Assembly (NCBI GenBank): GCA_036245525.1
Contig: BTPG01000005.1
Location: forward strand, 119,240,917-119,304,916
Direction: 5' to 3'
DNA length: 64,000 bases
DNA from: Semisulcospira habei
Taxonomy: Eukaryota > Mollusca > Gastropoda > Semisulcospiridae
Both the position numbers and the translations under genes were made by a program. Each line of letters starts with the position of its first letter. The first letter of the stretch is position 1. The notes beneath the pieces were generated by a model. It was not told where the DNA came from and did no database searches. It was given only the letters and a program-made list of their open reading frames with translations. This document shows, piece by piece, positions 1 to 11,910 of the stretch.

Positions 1-3000
1 GAGGTGGTGATGATGATGATGAGGAGGAGGAGGAGGTGGTGATGATGATGATGAGGAGGAGGAGGAGGTGGTGATGATGATGATGAGGAGGAGGAGGATG
101 GTGGTGATGATGATGATGAGGAGGAGGAGGAGGTGGTGATGATTGATGATGAGGATGGAGGAGGAGGTGGTGATGATGATGATGAGGAGGAGGAGGATGG
201 TGGTGATGATGATGATGAGGAGGAGGAGGAGGTGGTGATGATGATGATGATGAGGAGGAGGAGGTGGTGATGATGATGATGATGAGGAGGAGGTGGTGGT
301 GATGATGATGATGAGGAGGAGGAGGAGGTGGTGATGATGATGATGATGAGGAGGAGGAGGTGGTGATGATGATGATGATGAGGAGGAGGAGGTGGTGATG
401 ATGATGATGAGGAGGAGGAGGAGTGGGGTGATGATGATGATGATGAGGAGGAGGAGGTGGTGATGATGATGATGATGAGGAGGAGGAGGTGGTGATGATG
501 ATGATGAGGAGGAGGAGGATGGTGGTGATGATGATGATGATGAGGAGGAGGAGGTGGTGATGATGATGATGATGATGAGGAGGAGGTGGTGATGATGATG
601 ATGATGATGAGGAGGAGGAGGTGGTGATGATGATGATGATGATGAGGAGGAGGTGGTGATGATGATGATGATGATGAGGAGGAGGTGGTGATGATGATGA
701 TGATGATGAGGAGGAGGTGGTGATGATGATGATGATGATGAGGAGGAGGTGGTGATGATGATGATGATGAGGAGGAGGAGGTGGTGATGATGATGATGAT
801 GAGGAGGAGGAGGTGGTGATGATGATGATGATGATGAGGAGGATGGTGGTGATGATGATGATGATGAGGAGGAGGAGGTGGTGATGATGATGATGATGAG
901 GAGGAGGAGGTGGTGATGATGATGATGATGAGGAGGAGGAGGTGGTGATGATGATGATGATGAGGAGGAGGAGGTGGTGATGATGATGATGATGAGGAGG
1001 AGGAGGTGGTGATGATGATGATGATGAGGAGGAGGAGGTGGTGATGATGATGATGATGAGGAGGAGGAGGTGGTGATGATGATGATGATGAGGAGGAGGA
1101 GGTGGTGATGATGATGATGATGAGGAGGAGGAGGTGGTGATGATGATGATGATGAGGAGGAGGAGGTGGTGATGATGATGATGATGAGGAGGAGGAGGTG
1201 GTGATGATGATGATGATGAGGAGGAGGATGGTGGTGATGATGATGATGATGAGGAGGAGGAGGTGGTGATGATGATGATGATGAGGAGGAGGAGGTGGTG
1301 ATGATGATGATGATGAGGAGGAGGAGGTGGTGATGATGATGATGATGAGGAGGAGGAGGTGGTGATGATGATGATGATGAGGAGGAGGAGGTGGTGATGA
1401 TGATGATGATGAGGAGGAGGAGGTGGTGATGATGATGATGATGAGGAGGAGGAGGTGGTGATGATGATGATGATGAGGAGGAGGAGGTGATGATGATGAT
1501 GATGATGAGGAGGAGGAGGTGATGATGATGATGATGATGAGGAGGAGGAGGTGATGATGATGATGATGATGAGGAGGAGGAGGTGATGATGATGATGATG
1601 ATGAGGAGGAGGAGGTGATGATGATGATGATGATGAGGAGGAGGAGGTGATGATGATGATGATGATGAGGAGGAGGAGGTGATGATGATGATGATGATGA
1701 GGAGGAGGAGGTGTTGATGATGATGATGATGAGGAGGAGGAGGTGATGATGATGATGATGAGGAGGAGGAGGTGATGATGATGATGATGATGAGGAGGAG
1801 GAGGTGATGATGATGATGATGATGAGGAGGAGGAGGTGATGATGATGATGATGATGAGGAGGAGGAGGTGATGATGATGATGATGATGAGGAGGAGGAGG
1901 TGATGATGATGATGATGATGAGGAGGAGGAGGTGATGATGATGATGATGATGATGAGGAGGAGGAGGTGATGATGATGATGATGATGATGAGGAGGAGGA
2001 GGTGATGATGATGATGATGATGATGAGGAGGAGGAGGAGATGATGATGATGATGATGATGAGGAGGAGGAGGAGATGATGATGATGATGATGATGAGGAG
2101 GAGGAGGAGATGATGATGATGATGATGATGAGGAGGAGGAGGAGATGATGATGATGATGATGATGAGGAGGAGGAGGAGATGATGATGATGATGATGATG
2201 AGGAGGAGGAGGAGATGATGATGATGATGATGATGAGGAGGAGGAGGAGATGATGATGATGATGATGATGAGGAGGAGGAGGAGATGATGATGATGATGA
2301 TGATGAGGAGGAGGAGGAGATGATGATGATGATGATGATGAGGAGGAGGAGGAGATGATGATGATGATGATGATGAGGAGGAGGAGGAGATGATGATGAT
2401 GATGATGATGAGGAGGAGGAGGAGATGATGATGATGAGGATGATGAGGAGGAGGAGGAGATGATGATGATGATGATGATGAGGAGGAGGAGGAGATGATG
2501 ATGATGATGATGATGAGGAGGAGGAGGAGATGATGATGATGATGATGATGAGGAGGAGGAGGAGATGATGATGATGATGATGATGAGGAGGAGGAGGAGA
2601 TGATGATGATGATGATGATGAGGAGGAGGAGGAGATGATGATGATGATGATGATGAGGAGGAGGAGGAGATGATGATGATGATGATGATGAGGAGGAGGA
2701 GGAGATGATGATGATGATGATGATGAGGAGGAGGAGGAGATGATGATGATGATGATGATGAGGAGGAGGAGGAGATGATGATGATGATGATGATGAGGAG
2801 GAGGAGGAGATGATGATGATGATGATGATGAGGAGGAGGAGGAGATGATGATGATGATGATGATGAGGAGGAGGAGGAGATGATGATGATGATGATGATG
2901 AGGAGGAGGAGGAGATGATGATGATGATGATGATGAGGAGGAGGAGGAGATGATGATGATGATGATGATGAGGAGGAGGAGATGATGATGATGATGATGA

Positions 3001-3492
3001 TGAGGAGGAGGAGATGATGATGATGATGATGATGAGGAGGAGGAGATGATGATGATGATGATGATGAGGAGGAGGAGATGATGATGATGATGATGATGAG
3101 GAGGAGGAGATGATGATGATGATGATGATGAGGAGGAGGAGATGATGATGATGATGATGATGAGGAGGAGGAGATGATGATGATGATGATGATGAGGAGG
3201 AGGAGATGATGATGATGATGATGATGAGGAGGAGGAGATGATGATGATGATGATGATGAGGAGGAGGAGATGATGATGATGATGATGATGAGGAGGAGGA
3301 GATGATGATGATGATGATGATGAGGAGGAGGAGATGATGATGATGATGATGATGAGGAGGAGGAGATGATGATGATGATGATGATGAGGAGGAGGAGATG
3401 ATGATGATGATGATGATGAGGAGGAGGAGATGATGATGATGATGATGATGAGGAGGAGGAGATGATGATGATGATGATGATGATGAGGAGGA

Positions 3493-3523
<31 letters not shown>

Positions 3524-3525
3524 GA

Positions 3526-3556
<31 letters not shown>

Positions 3557-3558
3557 GA

Positions 3559-3592
<34 letters not shown>

Positions 3593-3594
3593 GA

Positions 3595-3625
<31 letters not shown>

Positions 3626-3627
3626 GA

Positions 3628-3661
<34 letters not shown>

Positions 3662-3663
3662 GA

Positions 3664-3694
<31 letters not shown>

Positions 3695-3696
3695 GA

Positions 3697-3730
<34 letters not shown>

Positions 3731-3732
3731 GA

Positions 3733-3769
<37 letters not shown>

Positions 3770-3771
3770 GA

Positions 3772-3805
<34 letters not shown>

Positions 3806-3807
3806 GA

Positions 3808-3854
<47 letters not shown>

Positions 3855-3985
3855 GGAGATGATGATGATGATGATGATGATGATGAGGAGATGATGATGA
3901 TGATGATGATGATGATGAGGAGATGATGATGATGATGATGATATGGAGATGATGATGATGATGAGGAGATGATGATATGCAGATG
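1..3985. repeat. GAT/GAG composite satellite (32-35 bp period)
   Basis: Tandem array built from runs of GAT followed by runs of GAG. Early units (to about 1490) are 32 bp and contain GGTGGT; from about 1490 to 2035 the marker becomes GGTGAT at the same period; from about 2036 to 2960 units are 35 bp with AGATG instead of GGTG; to about 3490 they are 32 bp again, then 29-35 bp and irregular. There is no C on the plus strand until position 3980. Reading frames of Met/Glu across it are composition artefacts. Confidence 0.97.
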
Positions 3986-3996
3986 ATGATATGGAG

Positions 3997-4061
3997 GAGA
4001 TGAGATGAGATGAGATGAGATGAGATGAGATGAGATGAGATGAGATGAGATGAGATGAGAN
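3997..4061. repeat. GATGA pentanucleotide repeat ending in an ambiguous base
   Basis: About 12 copies of GATGA close the satellite. Position 4061 is n, the only ambiguous base seen in the window, right at the satellite/unique junction. The assembled satellite length may therefore be unreliable. Confidence 0.9.
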
Positions 4062-4219
4062 GATTAGGTACCTTAAACGACCTTTTTTTCAATCATGTCC
4101 TTGCTAAGCTATAGCACGCACGTAAACACACATACACATAATTGTGTTGTACCCGTCTTTTCTAAGCGTGTTTCTTTCTCCGTTGGGTACTTCTTTACAT
4201 AATTTTATATATAAAAGTA

Positions 4220-4222
<3 letters not shown>

Positions 4223-4292
<70 letters not shown>
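4223..4292. repeat. GA microsatellite
   Basis: About 35 GA units, followed directly by GAT units and a LINE 3'-end-like sequence. The same order recurs at 38602-38830. Confidence 0.95.
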
Positions 4293-4296
<4 letters not shown>

Positions 4297-4402
4297 GATG
4301 ATGATGATGAAACTTTATTTATCAACGGTAAAAAGTTTTGACAGAAACAAATCGTCATTTTACAAACTTGCCGTTGCTAACATCTACAACATAAAATAGA
4401 TT
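4291..4402 (-). mobile_element. LINE 3'-end-like dispersed repeat, copy 1
   Basis: On the minus strand this reads as a 3' UTR ending AATAAAGTTTCATCATCATC and running into a TC microsatellite. A second copy at 38711-38830 matches closely through 'acaaacttgccgttgctaac'. AATAAAG followed by short tandem repeats is usual for CR1/L2-type LINE tails. No coding part is left, so the clade is not assigned. Confidence 0.6.
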
Positions 4403-4465
4403 AAAAGATAATAATAATAAAAATAATAAAGAATTATATTTACACATAATTATTTCATGCAACAA

Positions 4466-4469
<4 letters not shown>

Positions 4470-4528
<59 letters not shown>
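4470..4528. repeat. GA microsatellite
   Basis: Roughly 29 GA units just upstream of the I-type LINE fragment. Confidence 0.93.
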
Positions 4529-4529
<1 letters not shown>

Positions 4530-4559
4530 ACAGGCGGGCTAAGAACGACACCCATCCAC

Positions 4560-5731
4560 ACCTTAGAAACCATCACTGGACTTCATTGCTTAGACAAAAA
4601 ACGGGAGTAGGTCCTTGCTCACAGTGAAAAGTTGTAGAGACTGCCCACCCACCCAGTCCATCAGCAACTCCAAGAACAAACAAAGAACAGGCTGAAGAGG
4701 AGCAGCTTCAACAACCTCACAAAACAACTCACAAGAGCTCACCAGGACACCATCTACAATGCCTCAAATGGTCGAGAACCTCTTCAAGCTACTGAGGACT
4801 GGATAACCTCCCTGGAAAACGTGCTGTTACTGATGTCCCAGGAAAAGCCAGCAAAGAATCCCAGTCAGAAGCCGTCCTCAGGTCTCTCACACTGGAAATG
4901 CTGGACCGAAATTACAATGCATCAATCTGGGCACACGCTTTTACAGATGGATCATCAGACGCAGCTGTCAAGAATGGAGGCAGTGGAATTATCATCCGCT
5001 ACCCAGATGGACACACCACATCCAAATTCCTGCCTGCGAGAAGACTGTCAACCAACTACCGGGCTGAACTCACTGCTCTACGAGAGGCTGCCAGCCTTGT
5101 TGGTGCAGACGATCTCCTGCCCTCACACGTCGTTTTCCTGACCGACTGCAGATCCACCATCCAAAGCCTGCAGTCCCACAGTGAGCAGCTGGAGAAAGAA
5201 ACACTGCACCTCAGTGCTGGTCGCCCTCACGCCTAACACAAGTGGCTGTTCAGTGGGTACCTGCTCACTGTGGACTATCAGAAAACAAGGAGGGAGACAG
5301 ACTCGCTAAGTCCGGTAGCAAGCTTGAGCAGCCAAACCAACCGATGTCCTTCCAGGAAGTCAAAACCCTCATTAAGCGGCTCTATCATGCAGACTGACAG
5401 ACCCAACACAACCCACCATCTGATGACCAGTTAAAACACCTCCAGCGCCAGCAACATAGGACCATATTCCATCTAAGGACTGGTCACTGCCGACTGCGTG
5501 CACACTTGTACCGCCTTGGACTGTCACACACTGCAGACTGCTTGTGTGAAACTGGTTTACAGACCCCAGAGCATGTACTGCAGTCATGTCCCCTGTACCA
5601 AGACGTCAGGATACAGCACTGGCCACATGGAGCGACGCTGTCAGAGAAACTCTGGGGCTCCAACTTCATCTTAACGACCAATCTTGACACCTGAGGCAGA
5701 AACTCGGGAACGCTGAAGAAGAAGAAGAATT
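4560..5731 (+). pseudogene. I-type LINE 3' part with RNase H domain (broken)
   Basis: 5'-truncated non-LTR retrotransposon encoding the end of ORF2. The 4898-5236 reading frame carries an RNase H domain: FTDGSS (first catalytic Asp), YRAELTALREA (catalytic Glu) and FLTDCRS (second Asp). After a frame break near 5225 the domain continues with a WVPAHCGL-type segment. The C-terminus (5506-5694) has a Cys-rich knuckle (CLCETG then HVLQSC). A GAA tail (5713-5730) marks the 3' end. RNase H inside ORF2 is typical of the I group; Nimbus in snails is a known example, but naming this copy Nimbus would be inference. Same lineage as the minus-strand tails at 7693-7936, 9874-10059 and 16790-16945. Confidence 0.85.
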
Positions 5732-5782
5732 GACGAAGACTGCAGAAACGCAGTTTCCGTCAACTGGCACTGAACGGGTTAA
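5731..5782. mobile_element. Palindromic element, family C end fragment
   Basis: Carries the right terminus of family C (GGCACTGAACGGGTTAA, TTAA at 5779-5782) and a short hairpin around GACTGCAGAAACGCAGT. The central GCAAGAGGCATAG core is missing, so this is an internally deleted copy abutting the LINE tail. Confidence 0.6.
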
Positions 5783-6334
5783 GAGTATTATCTATAATTA
5801 TGTAGATAATAGACTTATGGCGGGCGACCACGTATAGTCGTAAATGAAGTGAATATTAGTTTTCGAGATGAACATTAGAGCCTGAAGATAATGGATTGTA
5901 CAATATGCAGATGGGCACACCTGTAAGTGAGAAAGTGTCGAATTTAATTTTTTTTTTTTAAATTATTTATTATTTTATTTTATTTTATTTTATTTCTATA
6001 GTCTTTTAGAAAACTTCTGATGTCTTCAATTTTATCATTGACACTTTATTTTGTATTATTTCTTTTTATTTTATTTTTTATTTTTTTATTTTTAATAATT
6101 ACGTTTTATTCTGATGTCTGCAATTCATCTTTAATATTCTAGGTTCTTTTCTTTTCTTAATTTATGTTATTTTACTTTATTTTATTTTATTATTTTTTTA
6201 TTTTATTGTATGATTTTACTTATGATCTGTGATACAGTCTAATGAATACTCTAATTTATCAGCGGGAACTTTATGTTTGGAAATTACGTCTCTACAGTTG
6301 TATAGTAAAATATCACAGGCCAGGGCACAAAAGC
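5783..6334. other. AT-rich stretch, no gene seen
   Basis: T-rich low-complexity DNA with TTTTA runs between 5945 and 6220. No reading frame with a recognisable domain, and no tandem array. Confidence 0.6.
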
Positions 6335-6501
6335 TGTAACCTACATAACCCAACGGCCACATTAACACCTAACGACTATAGTTGCAGCAAATGGATGGAC
6401 CATGATAATTCAAGGCTAGCGCCAAGCTAATCTGGCACTACCCTTGATTTATCATGGTCGATCCATTTCCTGCTGTAGTGTGTATGGGCTAAATATGTTA
6501 A
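6335..6501. mobile_element. Palindromic element, family B (copy 1)
   Basis: Contains GACCATGATAATTCAAGG and, inverted, CCCTTGATTTATCATGGTC. The left arm is shortened. Right terminus is GGGCTAAATATGTTAA with TTAA at 6498-6501. Shares its core with ten other copies. Confidence 0.75.
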
Positions 6502-6574
6502 AAGCATGTTCATAAGGTATGATACCTCTTTCCTGTCAAGTCTTTTTAAGTCCCTTCTATTTATAGAAGGGACT

Positions 6575-6722
6575 TTTTAGGATGTGTCGCGATGGGGCGA
6601 ATGTCCATGATGGCAAAGGCGGGCAGGCCTAAACCTCTGACGACTGAAGTAACAAGATAAAAATTATGTCATGTCTAGTTACGCTAAACTCGCTGCTGAA
6701 CGTACATTTGGCGCGAAAGGCC

Positions 6723-6788
<66 letters not shown>

Positions 6789-7585
6789 TTGTGTGTGTAT
6801 GTGTGTGTGTGTGTGTGTGTGCGCGCGCGCGCGCGTATGTATATAGACACGAGAATCTCAGATATTGCTGTACGTACAAGCTAAAAACTTGGCGAAATAC
6901 TTTTTTTAAGGGGCGGCTAAGAGCGCCTCCGAGCATGTTGTAACTGAATGTCTCAGTGAAGACATAAAAGACCGTTTATAGAAAGTTGATTGCCACAGAT
7001 TAGAGTCCGTAATTTTAGTCATATTTACTTGAAATTTTGGATATAGCTAGTTTGGAGAAATACATTGGAAGTGTTCGTTAGCCAGCTTTGCACCTTTTCA
7101 ACTTTTTGAATAATAATTAATTCATTTTTGCAAGTTTTGGATCCACTATATACTCCCATCAAAGTCAGCCCTGGAAGAGGCTGTTGAACAAAACAGTCAG
7201 CCCTGGAAGAGGCTGCATGCCATTCGGATAATTGACGTAAAATATCAATTTCGTCACTGTGTACACGAAGTCGTGAGACTTGCCATGCCATGACGTCAAG
7301 CTTATAGTGACGTCATTTTGCTGCTCGTGCTATTCTTCTTCAGAATTCCTGTCGCTACTCCAGGCTACAGAGCGTACAAATGGCGGGAAGCACCGTGTAT
7401 CCGTCTTTATTTGTGTGTGCGGCCGGCGTGTGTGTTGATCAGAGGTTGGCTTAGAGAGGAAGGAAATGGATCAGAAAGATTAGCTTAAAAGTATGAACAC
7501 CTGTGAATGTTCCTTAAAGATAAACGCATGAGAGCTCCAAACAATACGGTAGACTTTGGGATGAAATCCTCGTCGTGTTCAAGAT
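6575..7585 (+). repeat. 1-kb dispersed/duplicated segment, copy 1
   Basis: Collinear with 10092-11162: the shared order is GATAAAAATTA, a long TG microsatellite (6724-6834 here), GACACGAGAATCTC, GAGTCCGTAATTTT, GGATATAGCTAG, AGTGACGTCATTTTG, and finally ACAATACGGTAGACTTTGGG. The copies are clearly diverged. No coding domain is recognised; short frames inside are not conserved between the copies. TGACGTCA, the CRE octamer, is present in both, but a regulatory role is only a possibility. Confidence 0.8.
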
Positions 7586-7686
7586 ATATAGGAGATATTT
7601 CAACATCGGAATCAGGTCAAAGACAAAAGGTAGAGACTCTTGACAGCGAGGACAGCTCTCAGATAGAAGGGACTTTGTGGGTTATC

Positions 7687-7936
7687 TTCTTCTCGAACGC
7701 CGTCACACTTGGAGTTTGGCTCTCAAAATGAAATCTGTGGTATTCTGTAGCGCCTCCACAGGCCCGTACAGTTTCTCTTGTAGGGTGGCGGGCTTCGGCC
7801 ATATCTCCTCCGTCAGCAACTGGTGGTTCCGACAGTCCTGGAGGATGTGCTCTGTGGTCTGCTCTGCTTCTCCACAAGGGCACAGGAGAGATGGCACGAG
7901 GTGGAAGCGTCTGTGCAGGTGGAAATTGAATTTGTG
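7687..7936 (-). mobile_element. I-type LINE 3' end, downstream half of a split copy
   Basis: Minus strand encodes the ORF2 C-terminus: CPCGEAEQTTEHILQDC knuckle, then LLTEEIWPKPATLQEKL and a stop, followed by a GAAGAA tail at 7687-7696. Bases 7754-7936 are repeated at 9874-10059 on the other side of a Rex1/CR1-type LINE. Related to the RNase H LINE at 4560-5731. Confidence 0.85.
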
Positions 7937-9873
7937 GGTTATACAATACAATAATACAATACAATACAATACAATAATACTTTATTAATCCCACGGGGAA
8001 ATTCACTGTCTGCCCATACAACACATGGCCTCATCAATCACTCATTAAAATCACACTCAATTAAAGAAAACACTCAATTAAAGAAATGAACTGTAACAGA
8101 CATATTGTTACCTTTGAATAACAATTTAGTTAGTTAGTTATTTGGGTTTAACGCCGAGCAGGCGAATAAGGCCATCTCACGGCAGTTGAATAACAATAGT
8201 AATAATACTAGTAATAATACTGAGAGGGCTAGTACTAAGGACGGAAGAATGTTGACCGACACTATCTACTGATATTACTGTTGAAAAGGGTAACAGCCTG
8301 AGGGACAAAAGAGTTGGCATAACGTGATGTACGACTTTTGGGTATTCGGAGTCTGCCACTTCGTTCGATACGTCTGCTGTCAAATTCATATCTAAGTGGA
8401 TGTGTTTTGTCATCAAGAATGTCTGCCAATTTGTTTGTAATCCGTCTGTTGTACAGTGTGTCCAAATTATCCTGTGCCCTACCAATCACCCCACCCCCTT
8501 TCCGGATTACTTTGTTAAGGCGATCTTGGTCTCTGTTACATAAATTTCTCCCCCAGCACGTCAGTCCAAAAGTTAAAATGTTAACAATACTGGAGCAGTA
8601 AAAACATCTGTAAAAGCTGAGTGCTTACATGAAATGATCTGAGCTTTCTCAAACAGTAAAGACGGGTATGCGTTTTTTTCACAATAGCATCTGTGTTTTG
8701 TTTCCAGTTCAGCGCGTTGTCAAAAAGAACACCTAAATACGTGTAGGACTCTACACGCTCAACTTCTGTTCCCTTGATAACAACAGGACCGGGATGCTGT
8801 TTGTTATTCCTGAAATCTATGACCATCTCTTTTGTCTTGCCAACATGTAATTCAAGGTAGTTTCTATCGCACCACTCTACAAAGTCATCGATCTCTTGTC
8901 GATAGTGTCTGTCGTCCTCATCTGTAATCAGACCTGTCAGTGCCGTGTCGTCAGCGTATTTGTCCATGACACAGTCGTCATGAGTAGCTTTACAGTCTGC
9001 TGTGTACAAAGAAAACAAAAAAGGCGACAGGACAGTCCCCTGTGGTGCACCGGTGTTGGTAAAAAGTACATCTGAGATTAGATCCGAACTAATTCTGGCG
9101 TACTGTGGCCGGTTAGTGAGATAGTCTAAAACCCAAAGAATGGTAGAGGCATTTATGTTCATGTGAACTAGTTTGGAGGCGAGTATGTGTGGCTGAATGG
9201 TGTTAAAAGCAGACGAAAAATCATAGAACATCAGTCGAATGGAGGCTCCTGGGTTCTCTAAATGAGAGTAGATGTTTACAACATGCAAAATGGAATCATC
9301 AACACCTCTTTGCCATCTGTAAGCAAACTGAAAGGGGTCCATAAAATCTGCAAACTCTATTTTAAAATGTGAAAGAACAGCCCTCTCAAAAACCTTCATG
9401 ACACAAGAGGTAAGAGCAACTGGTCTTAAATCATTCATCACAGATACAGTTTGCTTTTTTGGCACGGGGACAATACAAGAGGTCTTCCATGAACAGGGAA
9501 CGACACACTGGGTAAGTGACATGTTAAAAATATAGCAAAGAATTCGGTACAGTTGTTCAGCGCATAATTTTAACACATTTGATTTAACACCATCTGGCCC
9601 AGCCGCTTTGTTTGGGTTGGTATGTTTAAGTACGCTAAGCACCTCCTCCTCAGTCACCACAATCACTTCACTTTGCATGTGTTTAGGTCCACTAACTAGC
9701 ATTTCCTTGACCTGTTCACTCTCATGCTCAAAATCATGACAATCAAATCTTGCATAGAACTGATTTAAGTCGTTGGCATAGTCCGTAGTTTTGCTCAAAA
9801 CCGGAACAGCTCTTTGCTTCTTGTTCCCACTCATCAGATTCATACCCTCCCACACACGTTTCATGTTACCAGT
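7937..9873 (-). pseudogene. Rex1/CR1-type LINE, 5'-truncated, near-intact reverse transcriptase
   Basis: Non-LTR retrotransposon on the minus strand. From about 9870 down to 8581 the reverse transcriptase is open: NKAAGPDG, FYDFSSAFNTI, GAPQGTVLSPFLF and the catalytic KYADDTAL box are all present in order. A frameshift near 8600 separates the C-terminal segment (8262-8489), which has the SFVPQAVTLFN ending typical of Rex1/CR1/L2 elements. The endonuclease is missing. The 3' end has AATAAAGTATTATTGT followed by TTGTA/ATTGT repeats (7940-7980). In the present DNA its frame runs by chance into the flanking I-type LINE, giving a chimeric 479-codon frame that is not a real protein. Confidence 0.88.
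8126..8185 (-). mobile_element. 60-bp SINE-tail-like insertion
   Basis: Inserted in the 3' UTR of the Rex1/CR1-type LINE and flanked by a perfect 12-bp duplication TTGAATAACAAT (8114-8125 and 8186-8197). On the minus strand it reads CTCGGCGTTAAACCCAAATA followed by AACT repeats. Related pieces occur at 17195-17255 and, weakly, at 16641-16712. Confidence 0.8.
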
Positions 9874-10059
9874 CTCCACAGGCCAGTACAGTTTCTCTTG
9901 TAGGGTGGCGGGCTTCGGCCATATCTCCTCCGTCAGCAACTGGTGGTTCCCACAGTCCTGGAGGATGTGCTCTGTGGTCTGCTCTGCCGCTTCTCCACAA
10001 GGGCACAGGGGAGATGGCACGAGGTGGAAGCGTCTGTGCAGGTGGAAATTGAATTTGTG
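9874..10059 (-). mobile_element. I-type LINE 3' end, upstream copy of the flanking duplication
   Basis: 186 bp, nearly identical to 7754-7936: three substitutions seen plus a 3-base indel. It encodes the same EHILQDC...ATLQEKL segment. Together the two copies flank the Rex1/CR1-type LINE. Confidence 0.85.
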
Positions 10060-10091
10060 TTTTATGGTTCATCTTATCTTGTTTGTCGACT

Positions 10092-10242
10092 TTAGGATGG
10101 GCTGGTTGGAGCACGTTCCGTAGCATGCAAATGACGAACATAGGCGGGCACACATAAGACTGACAGTGAAGTAACACGATAAAAATTACGTCATGCCTAG
10201 CTAAGCTAACCGCGCTGTTCAACGTACATATGGCGGGAAGCG

Positions 10243-10306
<64 letters not shown>

Positions 10307-10318
10307 GTGCGTGTGTGC

Positions 10319-10386
<68 letters not shown>

Positions 10387-11162
10387 GCGTGCGTGCTGAC
10401 ACGAGAATCTCCAGTGTTTGTGTACGTACAGCCCTGAAACTTTAGGAAATGTTTCAATCGAGATGTATTTCAGTCGGGGAGCCTTGGAGCATATTTTAAA
10501 TGGTAGACTCGTTAAAGAGAGAAGTTGCCGTTGTCTATAAAGTCGGTTGACCCGCATTTGAGTCCGTAATTTTCGTTCTATTCACTCGGAATTTTTGGAT
10601 ATAGCTAGCTTGCAGATAGGCATTGGATGAGTGGCGTTAGTCAGCTTTGTGTCTTTTCAACATTTTCGTAAAAAGTAATTCATTGCAGAAAAAAAAATTA
10701 AAAAGTAAGAATTCTCGTCTTCTGGAGAAGGATCATACAGTGACGTTAAGGAGCCAAACACGTCAGTGTTACACAATGTTCCTAAATTGTCGCAAAGAAC
10801 GAGATGTATACAATGTTTCTGAATTGACATCAAATTAGTCACTTTGTACACGGCGTACGCGTCGTAATGCCATGACGTGATGCTTTATAGTGACGTCATT
10901 TTGATGCAAATGCTATTCTTCCTCTACATAATTCCAGTCGCTACTCCGGCCCACAGGCCGTACTAATTGCGGTAAGCGCCATGTGTCTGTCTTTATTTGT
11001 GTGTGCGGGTGTGTTTTCATCAGAGGTTGGGTTAGAGAGGAGGGAAATGGATCAGACGGATAAGCTTAAAAATATAAACATCAACTCTGAATGTTCCTAA
11101 AAGAAAAGCGCATGTGAGCTCCAAACAATACGGTAGACTTTGGGATGAAATCCTCATCTTGT
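10092..11162 (+). repeat. 1-kb dispersed/duplicated segment, copy 2
   Basis: Diverged partner of 6575-7585 in the same orientation, with its own long TG microsatellite (10245-10395, interrupted by TGCG) at the matching place and the same AGTGACGTCATTTTG and ACAATACGGTAGACTTTGGG landmarks. Confidence 0.8.
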
Positions 11163-11827
11163 TCTTTCTTTCTTCTTTCTAGTATTCCCGTAACCACACC
11201 ACAGCACATGCACAGGTACCCCATACCCTAGTGTATTTGTTATCTCTTCATCTGACCAAAAAAAAAATCAATTTTATTTACTCATCAGTTTTCATTATAA
11301 TGTACACTTGTCCTTCTTCTTCTTCGTGTTTTTTCTTTCTTATCTTTGTTCGATACCTTAGACTTTTATTTCGCAGTCTTTTTGGACTTTTTTAATTTTT
11401 AATTTTATTGCTATCGGAAGCAGATTGGTTTTTCGAGTTTTAAATCATTATATTCCACATCAGACACCCTCAGTCGTCAAGGAAACAAGTGATTTCAGCT
11501 AGATGCTGACTAATTTTTATGTTCCCCCGCAACTGTCCACGCAGCTATTCCGCAGTTTTGTATTTGGGTGGTGATGATTATGCTGATGTCCATATGCAAT
11601 TCGCCTATATCTATCCCACGTTAAAGTGCTGATTGTGCTTTGGTGGCAAGAGGTTTTGTGCAGAAGAGATAGAAAAAGATAATCAATTTTGAAATTAAAA
11701 GAGTGGTAGGAGAGAGAGAAAAGAAGGGAAAGGAATAGGTGTGTGTGTGGGAGGGGGGAGGGGTAAAAGGGGGGAAGGGGGACGGCCTCCGACAAAACAA
11801 CTAAACTCATCGAGTCTCGTAGTAGTA
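11163..11827. other. No gene seen
   Basis: T-rich then G-rich sequence (GGGGGGAGGGG near 11755). No recognisable domain, splice-bounded exon or repeat family. Confidence 0.5.

Positions 11828-11909
<82 letters not shown>
11828..11909. repeat. ATT microsatellite
   Basis: About 27 ATT units. A further short ATT run lies at 12459-12474, so the segment between is bounded by the same trinucleotide. Confidence 0.95.

Positions 11910-11910
<1 letters not shown>

Noticed and set aside
3494..3862. Open frame of Met and Glu across the satellite
   Set aside because: Pure by-product of GAT/GAG repeats; no start context, domain or non-repeat codon use.
8581..10020. 479-codon frame as one protein
   Set aside because: The first about 50 codons belong to the flanking I-type LINE and the rest to the Rex1/CR1-type LINE; a chance read-through of an insertion junction.
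10206..10557. His-Thr, Cys-Val, Ser-Leu and Arg-Glu repeat frames over TG, CA and CT arrays (also near 6629, 15177, 25854, 54061)
   Set aside because: Translated microsatellites in several frames and both strands; no coding evidence.
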